NCBI GenBank assembly: GCA_030595325.1
Contig: JAUVDN010000010.1
Location: 1 to 37,701 of the forward strand
DNA length: 37,701 nt
From: Gammaproteobacteria bacterium
GTDB lineage: Bacteria; Pseudomonadota; Gammaproteobacteria; SZUA-229
Reading direction: 5' to 3'
A program made the position numbers and the translations under genes. The notes beneath the pieces were generated by a model. That model did not search any database. It was not told the DNA's origin and saw only the letters and a program-made list of their open reading frames with translations. Positions 25,923-34,817 of this stretch are shown here, piece by piece. The first letter of the stretch is position 1, and each line of letters opens with the position of its first letter.

Positions 25923-27253
25923 TTCTCAACTCCTGGTGCCGTATCACCAACAGCGGGTGAGTTGATAACGGGCTGACTAAACCGTGAAACTTCAGCTCTG
26001 AGCTCACTTTCTGAATCTAATAAAAACTGCCCTGATACCACGACCTTCATGCCTTCTTCTAAACCTTCAATAATCTCAACAAACTCATCATTATTCAGCC
26101 CGGTGACAACATCGACCGGCTGGAAGCGACCACCACTTTTTGCTACCACTACGACACTTTTGGAGCCCGTTCGAATAACAGCTGAAGACGGTGCCAGTAA
26201 AACATTATCTTTTGATTCTGTATAAACGATCATCTCGGTCTGCATTCCCAACCGTAGATCCAGCTTATCGTTAGCTTTAAAATCCGCAATTAATTTAACG
26301 GCTGTGGTACTGCTATATCCCAGGTCATCTACTCTCCTTACTTCACCTTGCCAGCTCAGACCGGGGAATCGGCGTATAGACATAGAAATTTTCTGGCCGG
26401 GTTTAAGCCATATCCATTGTGTCTCAAAAACTTTGGCATAAGCTGAAATAGAATATAACGGTTTAAAGCCACCGATTATTTCACCTGGTTTTACTTTTTG
26501 ATTGAGCTTAATATTTAATGTAGTTAATAAGCCGGTATCAGAATAACGCAGATGGTAGATATTTGATGGTTTACCGATTTTGATTAAAGTATTTAGTTCA
26601 ACAAATGTATAACCTAAGGACATTAGCTTCTTCTTTAAAACACGCATACTCCTTACATCATTTTCATCGACCGCTTTTATATATTGCTGCTGAAGCTGCA
26701 ATATTTCATCTGACGCAAGTGAAACAATGACTTCATTTTTGTAAAATTTATTTTCTTCAGGTGAATGATTAATAAATTGAACAATGCCTGAGACAGGTGA
26801 TGTTAAAGAAATATCTTTACGTTTTTTAACTTTATTAACATAACCATAAATCCTTATATTTCTATAAATATTATCTCTTTTAATTGTTGTCGTTTTTATA
26901 CCGAAGTTATTTATAATTGATGAATCAACACGTATTTCTGGGCGTGATTTTCTATCATCATTTTTAGTCAGTAAATTATCTAGCTGTTTACTAACTAAAG
27001 ACATACCACAAATCGGGCAATCGCCCTCATGTTCCTGATGAATATGCGGATGCATAGGACAGGTATAGTATTCGGACTTAACCAGTTGTATGGTCTGGTC
27101 GTTAATACTATTTCCTACTTCATCAGTAGAAGACGGGGATGAAGAATGCTGATTTGGAAAAAGTTGATTTGGAAAAAGCATGGGACCAGCAACCATACCG
27201 AAAATGAACGCAATAATTGCTGTAACTAAAATAAAAATTAAAGACTTATTCAT
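25919..27253 (-). CDS. cusB: RND periplasmic adaptor, CusB-type, with metal-binding N-domain
   Basis: A 444-residue membrane-fusion protein. An N-terminal membrane anchor (about 5-27) is followed at about residues 60-88 by the heavy-metal-binding domain YYTCPMHPHIHQEHEGDCPICGMSL, then lipoyl/hairpin and beta-barrel regions (SPVSGIVQFINH, GLNNDEFVEIIEGLEEGMKVVVSG). It bridges CusA to an outer-membrane factor. The CPMHP...CPICGM motif is common in copper-linked adaptors. No CusC or CusF homologue is seen nearby. A terminator lies between the upstream oxidase gene and cusB, so cusBA is likely expressed partly by read-through or from a promoter in the 55-bp gap. Confidence 0.93.
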   Translation of the reverse strand: MNKSLIFILVTAIIAFIFGMVAGPMLFPNQLFPNQHSSSPSSTDEVGNSINDQTIQLVKSEYYTCPMHPHIHQEHEGDCPICGMSLVSKQLDNLLTKNDDRKSRPEIRVDSSIINNFGIKTTTIKRDNIYRNIRIYGYVNKVKKRKDISLTSPVSGIVQFINHSPEENKFYKNEVIVSLASDEILQLQQQYIKAVDENDVRSMRVLKKKLMSLGYTFVELNTLIKIGKPSNIYHLRYSDTGLLTTLNIKLNQKVKPGEIIGGFKPLYSISAYAKVFETQWIWLKPGQKISMSIRRFPGLSWQGEVRRVDDLGYSSTTAVKLIADFKANDKLDLRLGMQTEMIVYTESKDNVLLAPSSAVIRTGSKSVVVVAKSGGRFQPVDVVTGLNNDEFVEIIEGLEEGMKVVVSGQFLLDSESELRAEVSRFSQPVINSPAVGDTAPGVEN

Positions 27254-27308
27254 GAGGGTAACTATAAAATAATTGAGGTTATATCTCTAGCCAATACAGT
27301 ACTAAAGC

Positions 27309-27338
27309 AAAAAAAAGCCGGCAAAAAAGCCGGCTTTT
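27309..27338 (-). terminator. Rho-independent terminator after the multicopper oxidase
   Basis: AAAAGCCGGC and GCCGGCTTTT form a ten-base stem with an A6 loop, and the minus-strand transcript continues into more U residues. It ends the oxidase message 22 bp past its stop and sits 56 bp before the cusB start. Confidence 0.9.
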
Positions 27339-27359
27339 AGTTTTAGCTGTGACTAAAGA

Positions 27360-29483
27360 TTATAAACTGCCACAGACAGACCCTGAGAAAGGAGACAGGA
27401 CACCATTTGTATCAACAATATCTGTAACACAGTAGGTCAGGTTTCTAACTTTAGCAGAGTTAGTAGTACTGACAGATGTTTGACCACTCGCATCAGTCGC
27501 TGTACTGACTATTCCAGACTCATTAATTGATCCAGTAAAATCACCAGTAACGATAGCATCTGCAACAGGATTACCTAGATCATCAACAACGACGATATCG
27601 GCGACACCAAACTTCGTACCTTTACGGGCATTAACAGTGCTTACGGTAATTGAACCCACATCGACACTGGTCGGATCACCACTACCACCGCCAGCTTGAG
27701 TCGTTGCACTGGCAATATTGGTATAAGCAGAATCACCGGCTGCATTAGAAGCATTAACCTGAAAGAAGTATTCAGTTGATGCAGAAAGGCCCGTAACAGA
27801 GTAGTTGGTGCTGTCCGCCCCAAGTACTGCGATAATGGAGAAATTTACACCGTCTAATGATTCTTCAACCTGGTATGTTTCCTCATCTGTCGCATTATCT
27901 GTCCAGCTTAAGCTAATCTGGCTGCTTGAAGCCGCACTTGCAGACAGACCAGTAGGGTCAGCAGGTACGGTTGGATTGACGCCATCAAGTTCATATTTTT
28001 CTAAGAACCCTTCACCCACTGGGAAAGTTGGTGCGCCAATAGTGCCAGTAGCAGGCTGAACAACCATGTAACCCATTGCTCCCTGATCTTCATGGTCAAG
28101 AAGGTGACAATGGAAGATGGTCTTACCGTCAAAAACAGTCGAAGTCTGTGGGTTCAGGTCAAACCTGACATCACAAGAGGCAGCGATGGTATCGTAATAC
28201 TCCCCCGCTTCATATTCACCACAGTCAGTTTGAGCCTGGAAATGAAAAACATGTAAATGGAAAGGGTGATTAGTCGCACCAGATACTGACCATTCCTGCA
28301 CACCATCTGCCTGTGTGATAAATGTGGGTTCAAGAATATCAAACTTACTGCCATTGATCGTGCGAGCACCCATACTCACAGTTTCAAAGTTAGTAACAGG
28401 TTCATTTCTTAGATCTCTAAGATAACTCGGTCTAAATGAAGCCCACTGAGATACACCATCTGTTGCATATGGATGCCCTGCGCCAACCGGAAGCGTATCA
28501 TCAGCATAGATATTTGCAACCACTGTAGTGCCAACAGTTAGTGTCGAGTCACCAGTACAACGTACAGCAATATCTGCTCGTGAACCACCGGTTAGAGACA
28601 TAGTATTGTTATCAGCAGCTAGATCTTTAGGTACCATGGTTCTCCAGACACCGTCTCGCGCCAGTAATGCCACTTCACAATTATCACCAACTGTGACATC
28701 TTTGGCTTTAACATCTGCAGCTGCAACTAACAGACGCCAGTGCTGCCAGGTATTAGCCGGCATACAAACATTGCCGTCAACTGTACCATTCACGTTCCAG
28801 CCAGGACTCAGCGTTCCTGAAACAAGCATATCGCCACCCGTTCCAGAGACACTTGGATCAAGGTATCCCAGTGTTAATAGTCTTTCGTCCATTGCAGCAA
28901 CATTTGCCGGGATGCCATCAAACTTATCGTCGATAAGCAACATACCAAAAGCACCACTCGATATCTGCAGGTAAGTAGAACCATGGTGATGCGCGTGAAT
29001 CCAGAAAGTACCGCCCATATGGTCCACAGTCATATCAAAAACATAATCACCGCCAGTACGACCTTCGAAGATACGCGTGGCATCATCTCCTGGTGTATCA
29101 CCCGTAGTATGTAAACCATGGGTATGTAAATTGGTCACATTAGGGTCTTTAAATCTATTATGCAAGTCACTGAGTGGCTCATAAGGCAGCCGATTTTCAA
29201 ATTTCAGTACATATTTTTTACCCGGTTCCATAACGATAGTCGGACCTGGTACGCTAGGTGTAGAGCCTGCCTGAGCATAAGCTCGTGTGGTAAGGGTTTC
29301 ACCATTATTTAGCGTTAAAGTAACTTCATCCATAATTAATGTGCCACTTAAATAACTGCCGTTATCTGTCCATTGGAACAGTGGCGCGTCAGTAACGACA
29401 TCGGTCGTCGGACAACTGCTTGCATTAGCGAGCAAGGGAACTGCTAAGATTATAAAGAGAGCTAGCGAACAATATTTTTTCAT
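27360..29483 (-). CDS. Secreted multicopper oxidase with fibronectin III and Ig-like C-terminal domains
   Basis: A 707-residue protein with a signal peptide (cleavage near ANA-SSCP). All copper-site motifs are present: HTHGLHTTGDT, WIHAHHHGST, HPFHLHVFHF and HCHLLDHEDQGAMGYM, the last with the type-1 His-Cys-His and axial Met. The cupredoxin core ends near residue 485. A fibronectin type III domain follows (about 500-595, LSASAASSSQISLSWTDNA), then an Ig-like domain (about 600-707) with two Cys, possibly disulfide-bonded. Those tails are typical of surface or exported proteins. Substrate is unknown: cuprous, ferrous or manganous ion or an organic compound are options. The sigma-54-type promoter upstream and the cusBA genes downstream point to copper biology. 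Confidence 0.92.
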   Translation of the reverse strand: MKKYCSLALFIILAVPLLANASSCPTTDVVTDAPLFQWTDNGSYLSGTLIMDEVTLTLNNGETLTTRAYAQAGSTPSVPGPTIVMEPGKKYVLKFENRLPYEPLSDLHNRFKDPNVTNLHTHGLHTTGDTPGDDATRIFEGRTGGDYVFDMTVDHMGGTFWIHAHHHGSTYLQISSGAFGMLLIDDKFDGIPANVAAMDERLLTLGYLDPSVSGTGGDMLVSGTLSPGWNVNGTVDGNVCMPANTWQHWRLLVAAADVKAKDVTVGDNCEVALLARDGVWRTMVPKDLAADNNTMSLTGGSRADIAVRCTGDSTLTVGTTVVANIYADDTLPVGAGHPYATDGVSQWASFRPSYLRDLRNEPVTNFETVSMGARTINGSKFDILEPTFITQADGVQEWSVSGATNHPFHLHVFHFQAQTDCGEYEAGEYYDTIAASCDVRFDLNPQTSTVFDGKTIFHCHLLDHEDQGAMGYMVVQPATGTIGAPTFPVGEGFLEKYELDGVNPTVPADPTGLSASAASSSQISLSWTDNATDEETYQVEESLDGVNFSIIAVLGADSTNYSVTGLSASTEYFFQVNASNAAGDSAYTNIASATTQAGGGSGDPTSVDVGSITVSTVNARKGTKFGVADIVVVDDLGNPVADAIVTGDFTGSINESGIVSTATDASGQTSVSTTNSAKVRNLTYCVTDIVDTNGVLSPFSGSVCGSL

Positions 29484-29541
29484 AAAATTTTCTCCAAAAG
29501 TTATTTTTTCACATTTATTTATAATTATTGAGTAATAGTAA

Positions 29542-29560
29542 CCGCAAAAAACATACCATA
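29542..29560 (-). promoter_or_regulatory. Sigma-54-type promoter for the multicopper oxidase
   Basis: On the minus strand, TATGGTATGTTTTTTGCGG contains GG-N10-GC with TTGC at -12. The start would be near 29532, giving a leader of about 49 nt. The core TGGTATGTTTTTTGC differs at one base from that of the secreted peptide gene. Confidence 0.7.
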
Positions 29561-30264
29561 TTCATAAGTTACTGTTTTATATAAACTTGACTTAGGTGTG
29601 ATTATTTACTTTTTGCAAAGTGTAAAAAAATTGAACCATATCAAGATTTAATAAGAGAATATGTAGAAATTCTTTACAGTTATTTATATATCAGCTTCGG
29701 TTCGATAAAAAGATGGGGGCAGTGATGGGGATGGCTAAATAAAGAATTTTCTTTAGTATTTTTTTCATTTCATTTCCTAATAATATTAATAATTAGTGGC
29801 GTTGCTTAATGACACTACACCGATATAGTTGTTAAACTTATATCTAACAAGTAGCAATTTATGTGCCAATATAATCGACTTATAACTCATTGTTTTCATT
29901 ACACACTATTTTAATACAATAGTTAGGGTATGACATAAACGACGCTAACATCATGGACAAGTTGTCAGCACTGTCATTCCTGGCATACATGAAATACTCT
30001 AAACAAAACAACTAATACAAAATTTAGTAAGCTTTATTCCCTCATTGCTTCTAAAGAATTGTTATTTTATATAATGCACGGCAACCTAATTTGCAGCTAT
30101 ACAGTGCTAACAGGATTGGTGACTCGATATCGAATCCATCGACTCACTAATAAATTAGAATTTTTAATGTTGATATAATATTACATCACTTGACACGCTC
30201 TGATTACGGTTCAAGATATGTGGCATACAAACACCAGTAACAAACTCGGCCTACTAAAATAATT
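29561..30264. other. AT-rich divergent intergenic region between oxidase and tlpA
   Basis: About 700 bp without a credible ORF. It holds TGACA/TGTCA half-sites at 29931-29977, including TTGTCAGCACTGTCAT (29962-29977), similar to the sites near the activator gene and about 437 bp from the oxidase start. On the plus strand before tlpA, TTGACA at 30190 has only a weak -10 (AAGATA) 17 bases on. A GG-N11-GC near 30080 has the wrong spacing for sigma-54. Nothing else is recognisable. Confidence 0.6.
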
Positions 30265-30783
30265 TTGAACATCAAAGTACCAACTAGTGGTTTTTTTTTA
30301 TTGCTTTCCTGTTTGCTGTTACCAGCTACCACACTCAGTGCTGGCCTGGATCCTTACCGCAATGCAGACAATTACAACTTCTCCCTGCCTGACCAGAAAG
30401 GACAGCTACATACACTGGTCGATTACCGTAACAAAGTTGTCCTGGTAAATTTTTGGGCAAGCTGGTGTACACCCTGCCTTCTGGAAATGCCAGGCATGCA
30501 ACGCTTATCCAACATCATGAACGATGAGAACTTTGAGATACTGACAATAAATACTTCCGATACACCGAGGCGTATTCAGGAAACATTAAAACGACTGCAA
30601 GTGAATTTGATAGTTTTACAGGATCAAGATAGCACTACATTCAAAGCCTGGAACGGTAATGTATTGCCAACAAGCTACCTTTTGGATTATAACGGTTTGG
30701 TGCGCTACCGGGTTGTCGGGCCTATGGAGTGGGATAACGCAGATGTAATAGTAAAGATTAAAAAGTTAATTAAAAGTCAATAA
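30265..30783 (+). CDS. TlpA-like periplasmic thioredoxin
   Basis: A 172-residue protein with a signal peptide (through LSA, about residue 26) and a thioredoxin fold. The active site is FWASWCTPCLLEMPGM, with C-x2-C at about residues 68-71, and the cis-Pro segment is NVLPTSYLLD. TlpA/ResA-type proteins reduce apocytochrome Cys pairs or metal-site Cys, which would fit maturation of the nine-haem cytochrome or oxidase nearby. The start is TTG: an in-frame stop lies just upstream and no earlier start exists, and there is no clear Shine-Dalgarno. It is divergent from the oxidase and convergent with the cytochrome. Confidence 0.9.
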   Translation: MNIKVPTSGFFLLLSCLLLPATTLSAGLDPYRNADNYNFSLPDQKGQLHTLVDYRNKVVLVNFWASWCTPCLLEMPGMQRLSNIMNDENFEILTINTSDTPRRIQETLKRLQVNLIVLQDQDSTTFKAWNGNVLPTSYLLDYNGLVRYRVVGPMEWDNADVIVKIKKLIKSQ

Positions 30784-31418
30784 ACAAACAGAAGCTAACC
30801 GATAGCCTGATAATCTGATGAAGAATTTTCAGCTGCAAGCAGTCTATCATCATAAAAAACAATTAACGCGTGTCACTCCGATTACCGAGTTAATATCCGT
30901 CTTAGCCAACACATCAGTGACACTGTCTTCGTCACTTACATATCCATGGTTATGAAAAAATACAGTAACGTAGCTACAACAAAAAAATAACCCCATAGTG
31001 CGTAAACAAACAGAGACCGCGCACGTCACCGCAGGTTTTATTTAACAGACAGTTCGTACAGATGCTTTTTTATTGTTCAAACTTTGATGATTTTTTTCAT
31101 AATCACGTTGTTAAAATTATTCTGATACTGTAAATCAATTGTTACATACCGTTATTGATTAAAATCAAAGGTATTTTTTTGAACATAGATAACGAGCTAT
31201 ATCTGCATATATTGACGAACTAAAAACTGCTCTTATGCATTCAACAATAAACCCGAAAAGATATTTTTATTAATATTCAATCTAGCTAGTTTCGATTTAG
31301 CTGTTTTCGATTTAACTAGTCATGTTTTTTACTTTGTCATGTCAATTTATTAAAGCTCAGCTTTAAGCCCTAAGGTATTAGCTGATATGAAGAATTGGTT
31401 TCAATTTTCTCAGAAGTT
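30784..31418. other. Non-coding region between tlpA and the cytochrome 3' end
   Basis: About 635 bp with no ORF I can support, lying between convergent genes. It contains a perfect FNR box (31155-31168, listed separately) and a palindrome TTAAAGCTCAGCTTTAA near 31350. An unannotated small RNA or short peptide gene is possible but not demonstrated. Confidence 0.5.
31155..31168. promoter_or_regulatory. Orphan perfect FNR box
   Basis: TTGATTAAAATCAA matches the FNR consensus exactly. On the minus strand a fair -10 (TACAGT, complement of 31127-31132) follows after 22 bases, class II spacing, giving a start near 31120. No known gene lies downstream in that direction before tlpA, which is antisense to it. 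The plus direction has only a poor -10. Confidence 0.6.
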
Positions 31419-31445
31419 AAAAAAAGGGGTGGCATAAGCCACCCC
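31419..31445 (-). terminator. Rho-independent terminator of the cytochrome gene
   Basis: GGGGTGGC and GCCACCCC (31426-31445) form an eight-base GC-rich stem with a four-base loop. On the minus strand it is followed by seven U residues, 36 bp past the cytochrome stop. Confidence 0.93.
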
Positions 31446-31480
31446 GAAAATACTAACTACTACTAAAGTTACGCCATGTT

Positions 31481-34366
31481 TTACCGCTTCTGTCGGTGAC
31501 ACATACCGCAACCTACTGCTGTTCCTTTCGGAATAATCGCAGTTTGTTCACCGGCAGCACACTCTGGCAGACTACCCTTGTTGTCCTTACACCAGACAGT
31601 TCTATCATCTGCAGTACGCGACAGCACTGTACCTGTCAGGTCATTACCATGGCAGGCATCACAACCCGGACCATCATTGCGGTAGTTCTTGTGCGCAAAG
31701 TTCCAACGATCATCCGCTTTGGCCGGTGCAACTGGATCCAGATCCGTTACCGGATGCATACCGTGCGGACCGTTGTTACCCAAAGGTAATGACTCATCAT
31801 TCGGCTCATGACAGACAGTACACTCAGCGATGTAACCACTGTGTCCCTGTAGCTGTGAAGACGGAATATTATCATTAGCATTTGGATTAGCTGTTGGCCA
31901 TTCGGCATGCGTACTACCATGACAGGATTCACAGAACAATCCACCATGGCCATTACTTACCCGATACAGCTTTGGATTACCTATCGCTGCGGGATCACCT
32001 GGCATATCATCTGCGGTGATTACATTTTCAGCAAATGCTTTGTTGGTAGGAACAATCGGTGTTGCTTTGATATCACCTGTGCGATAAGCCGCAAGCAGAC
32101 GAATACCATCGTGATTACCCAGTGTATCGGTAGGACTCACCAATACGTCAGGATCGCCTGCAAGGTTATCAGTAGCATAACCGGTATGACATGAACCACA
32201 ACCAGGCTCGTTAGCCCATGGAACACGAGGCGTATCCGGATTGGTATAGAAATCCGGTCCTAAATCAAAAGCACCTGGGTTGATAAGTGAAACATTACTA
32301 CTGAAGTCATTACCTACTTGCTCCATCTGTCCGTGACAGTCCTGACAGACCAGACCACCGTTGGCCATCGCACCACGCATACACTCTGTTCTTTTACCGG
32401 GGTGACATAAATAACATGTCTCTTCCAGAATGTTCTGAGTGAGGACCGGATCACGTCGGTTGCCCTGTGCATCGATCGCTGGTGGCATATCCGGGAATAG
32501 ACCAGTAGTCGAATGATGACTGTGCATTACATTAGACATTGACTTATGTTTGATTTGGTCACGACCGTTGGCCAGTGACTCTATAAGGAATGGTCCACCA
32601 TCAGTATTAACTTCAAAGTTTTTTGCATCGTTCTCAGGTCCTAGCGGACCAAACTGAGCTAGATCCAACGCCGGTGTATAGTGACACGTCTGACAGACCA
32701 CCGGATTAACCGCTTTACCGGTATTTACATCAAAACCCTGATCCAGAGACGTACCATGTTTCTGGTCATGCAAACGTAACAGGTTGATATCACTTGCCCA
32801 TTCAACACTGACCTCAAGAGGCACGGTGTCATTGTGTAGTGGATCATCCATCGCTGAGGCAGGACTGTTTAGATTAGTAATTGCAGAACCTGTACCAATA
32901 TCAATTGAGTGACAGCTCTGACATTCCGCCTCACCAGAGATAGGCATGACGATATCAATCGATGCAACCATAGTGTTATTTACTTCAGCCTGCACTCTAA
33001 CTAGTGGGTACGGGTTCTCCTGACCGAAATCATCAAATGCTGCAATTGGAACACCGGCAGCTTCAAATAGATTTACGTCCGCGGTATAACCAAACGGAAA
33101 GTTGATAAAGAATGGCAACGTACCCACATGCTCATGGAATACCTGCAGATTATTAGCGGTGTACGGATCAGTTATACCCGACATGTTCTGCTGACTCGCA
33201 GCCAGAAATCCATCTTCCAGATAGAAACGTTCGACATCAGGCATCGGCAAGCCGACATCTTCATTACTGGAGAATAATGGCAGGATACCCGATGGGTAGA
33301 AGGGGTCGTAAGCTGTAGAAGAAACATCCCAGAAGTTGGTCTTGTAAACGGTGCCCGCGTTGGTAACCGAGGACAGTGCCTGACCACTGGCAACCTTCGC
33401 TGGTGCAGGATCATCAGGATTAGACGCAGCAGAGTAATACACCTTTACTTCGCCCTCACCCATTATCCGTGGTAGACCACCATTGCCACGCTGGATAACC
33501 TGCGAGTGCAGGACATTAAATGGAGGCAGGATACTGGAGATACGAGTATCAAGATCACCACAGTGCATACCCAGATCATTGATTGCAACAATGGCATAAT
33601 CAGGGTCTAACCAGAATGGTTGTTCAGTGACTGCAGCGGTAGGCACACGGGCTCCATTGACACTGGTTGAATTTATAGAGACCGCATTAATAGCAGTTAC
33701 ACCGATGGTAACCACGGCAGAGTTAGATGACAAAGCACCATCCTCTACGTGATAAGTAAAAGTATAAGAACCTGATAAACCGGCAGGTGGTTCAAAAGTA
33801 AAAGAACCATCAGCAGACAGGTTGAGTATGCCGTTGTTCACATCGACATCCAGCACGGCAGTCATTGGATCACCGTCAGGGTCATTGTCGTTACTGAGTA
33901 CACCGGGAGTTAGGATACTTAATAAAGTGTCCTGTTGTGTATTGTAATCATCATTTTGAGCTACTGGCGCTATATTTCCAGCCGCAGGGCTCACAGTAAC
34001 AGTGGTGTTGCAACTGGCGGTCGTATTATCTCTGTCAGTGACATCAAGTAATACATCATAAGTACCACCCGTGCCGTAGCTCACATCAACAGGGTTAGAT
34101 GATGAAGCGGCAGGGGTACCCGATCCATCTGAAAAATTCCACAGATATGTTTTGCCGCCTTTGGCGCCGCCATCTGCTGAACCGTTAAATGTTATAGCAG
34201 TACCAGCCGCTGTTGTGCCAGCATCCGGTGAAATTGTACACGATAGTGGTTGCGGTATCGGTTTGGCCGCCTGTACATCAACAAGAGCTATTACCAGTAA
34301 AATACTGACATTCGCCGTTATCACCGCTGTTTTTTTCAAGAGACACTTAGGTAATCCTGCAATCAT
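31481..34366 (-). CDS. Secreted nine-haem c-type cytochrome with PKD and cadherin-like domains
   Basis: A 961-residue protein starting at an ATG with AGGAGG eight nt upstream. The signal peptide ends near VQA (about residue 33). A PKD-like domain (about 38-130, ending in TVSP) and a cadherin/VCBS-like repeat (about 135-225, NDNDPDGDP) precede a mid-region of unknown fold with DLGMHCGDLD and ILPPFNVLHSQ. Nine CxxCH haem motifs run from about residue 480 to the end: CQSCH, CQTCH, CYLCH, CQDCH, CGSCH, CESCH, CTVCH, CDACH and CGMCH. Adhesion-type domains suggest the cell surface or exterior. A role in moving electrons to or from extracellular acceptors or metals is inferred. It has its own sigma-54-type promoter and terminator, so it is monocistronic. 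Confidence 0.93.
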   Translation of the reverse strand: MIAGLPKCLLKKTAVITANVSILLVIALVDVQAAKPIPQPLSCTISPDAGTTAAGTAITFNGSADGGAKGGKTYLWNFSDGSGTPAASSSNPVDVSYGTGGTYDVLLDVTDRDNTTASCNTTVTVSPAAGNIAPVAQNDDYNTQQDTLLSILTPGVLSNDNDPDGDPMTAVLDVDVNNGILNLSADGSFTFEPPAGLSGSYTFTYHVEDGALSSNSAVVTIGVTAINAVSINSTSVNGARVPTAAVTEQPFWLDPDYAIVAINDLGMHCGDLDTRISSILPPFNVLHSQVIQRGNGGLPRIMGEGEVKVYYSAASNPDDPAPAKVASGQALSSVTNAGTVYKTNFWDVSSTAYDPFYPSGILPLFSSNEDVGLPMPDVERFYLEDGFLAASQQNMSGITDPYTANNLQVFHEHVGTLPFFINFPFGYTADVNLFEAAGVPIAAFDDFGQENPYPLVRVQAEVNNTMVASIDIVMPISGEAECQSCHSIDIGTGSAITNLNSPASAMDDPLHNDTVPLEVSVEWASDINLLRLHDQKHGTSLDQGFDVNTGKAVNPVVCQTCHYTPALDLAQFGPLGPENDAKNFEVNTDGGPFLIESLANGRDQIKHKSMSNVMHSHHSTTGLFPDMPPAIDAQGNRRDPVLTQNILEETCYLCHPGKRTECMRGAMANGGLVCQDCHGQMEQVGNDFSSNVSLINPGAFDLGPDFYTNPDTPRVPWANEPGCGSCHTGYATDNLAGDPDVLVSPTDTLGNHDGIRLLAAYRTGDIKATPIVPTNKAFAENVITADDMPGDPAAIGNPKLYRVSNGHGGLFCESCHGSTHAEWPTANPNANDNIPSSQLQGHSGYIAECTVCHEPNDESLPLGNNGPHGMHPVTDLDPVAPAKADDRWNFAHKNYRNDGPGCDACHGNDLTGTVLSRTADDRTVWCKDNKGSLPECAAGEQTAIIPKGTAVGCGMCHRQKR

Positions 34367-34488
34367 GTCTTCACCCTCCTCAGATTTTTATTCATTTATA
34401 GCCTGGAGCACCCCCTGAATTTATATTCTGGTGATCATTGACCTTGATTATTATTTAGGCAGTGCGATGCACATACTTGAATTAATAA

Positions 34489-34507
34489 TTGCATGTTTCA
34501 TGCCAAG
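34489..34507 (-). promoter_or_regulatory. Sigma-54-type promoter for the nine-haem cytochrome
   Basis: On the minus strand, CTTGGCATGAAACATGCAA has a near-consensus -24 (TTGGCATG) and GG-N10-GC spacing; the -12 is ATGC rather than TTGC. The start would be near 34479, giving a leader of about 113 nt. Confidence 0.72.
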
Positions 34508-34580
34508 AGGAAAAATTACGCTAACACTTTGTTTACAGTAAACTTTAAGAATATTAGCAGATTATTACTTATTTATAGAT

Positions 34581-34639
34581 ATGACCGTTTGTGTCATTTG
34601 ACCATGACACAGTGACATTACGACTGCCACACATGTCAT
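34581..34639 (-). promoter_or_regulatory. Cluster of activator half-sites upstream of the cytochrome
   Basis: ATGACCGTTTGTGTCAT, TGTGTCAT-N6-ATGACACA (34590-34611), ATGACACAGTGACAT and a further ATGTCAT crowd into 60 bp. They lie about 100-155 bp upstream of the predicted sigma-54 start. The half-site TGTCAT/ATGACA is the same as beside the activator gene. Confidence 0.55.
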
Positions 34640-34817
34640 GCTAATGAGATGATTTGAATTCTAATATCCTGTCGAATAATTATTCTGCGTGCACTTTACT
34701 CTGCCACCAACAAACAAATTGTATTGCAACTGAATACTAGCAAGCTTAAAGGAGCTATTAATAGATAAACTCTTTTTGATCACTGCTCATTTCATGTCAT
34801 TCCACGCTTTTATCAAT

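Noticed and set aside
30080-30094. Possible sigma-54 promoter for tlpA (CGGCAACCTAATTTGC)
   Set aside because: The GG and GC are 11 bases apart rather than 10, and the leader would be about 160 nt.
34458-34472. GGCAGTGCGATGC near the cytochrome promoter as a -24/-12 element
   Set aside because: It is on the opposite strand to the cytochrome gene and has only nine bases between GG and GC.
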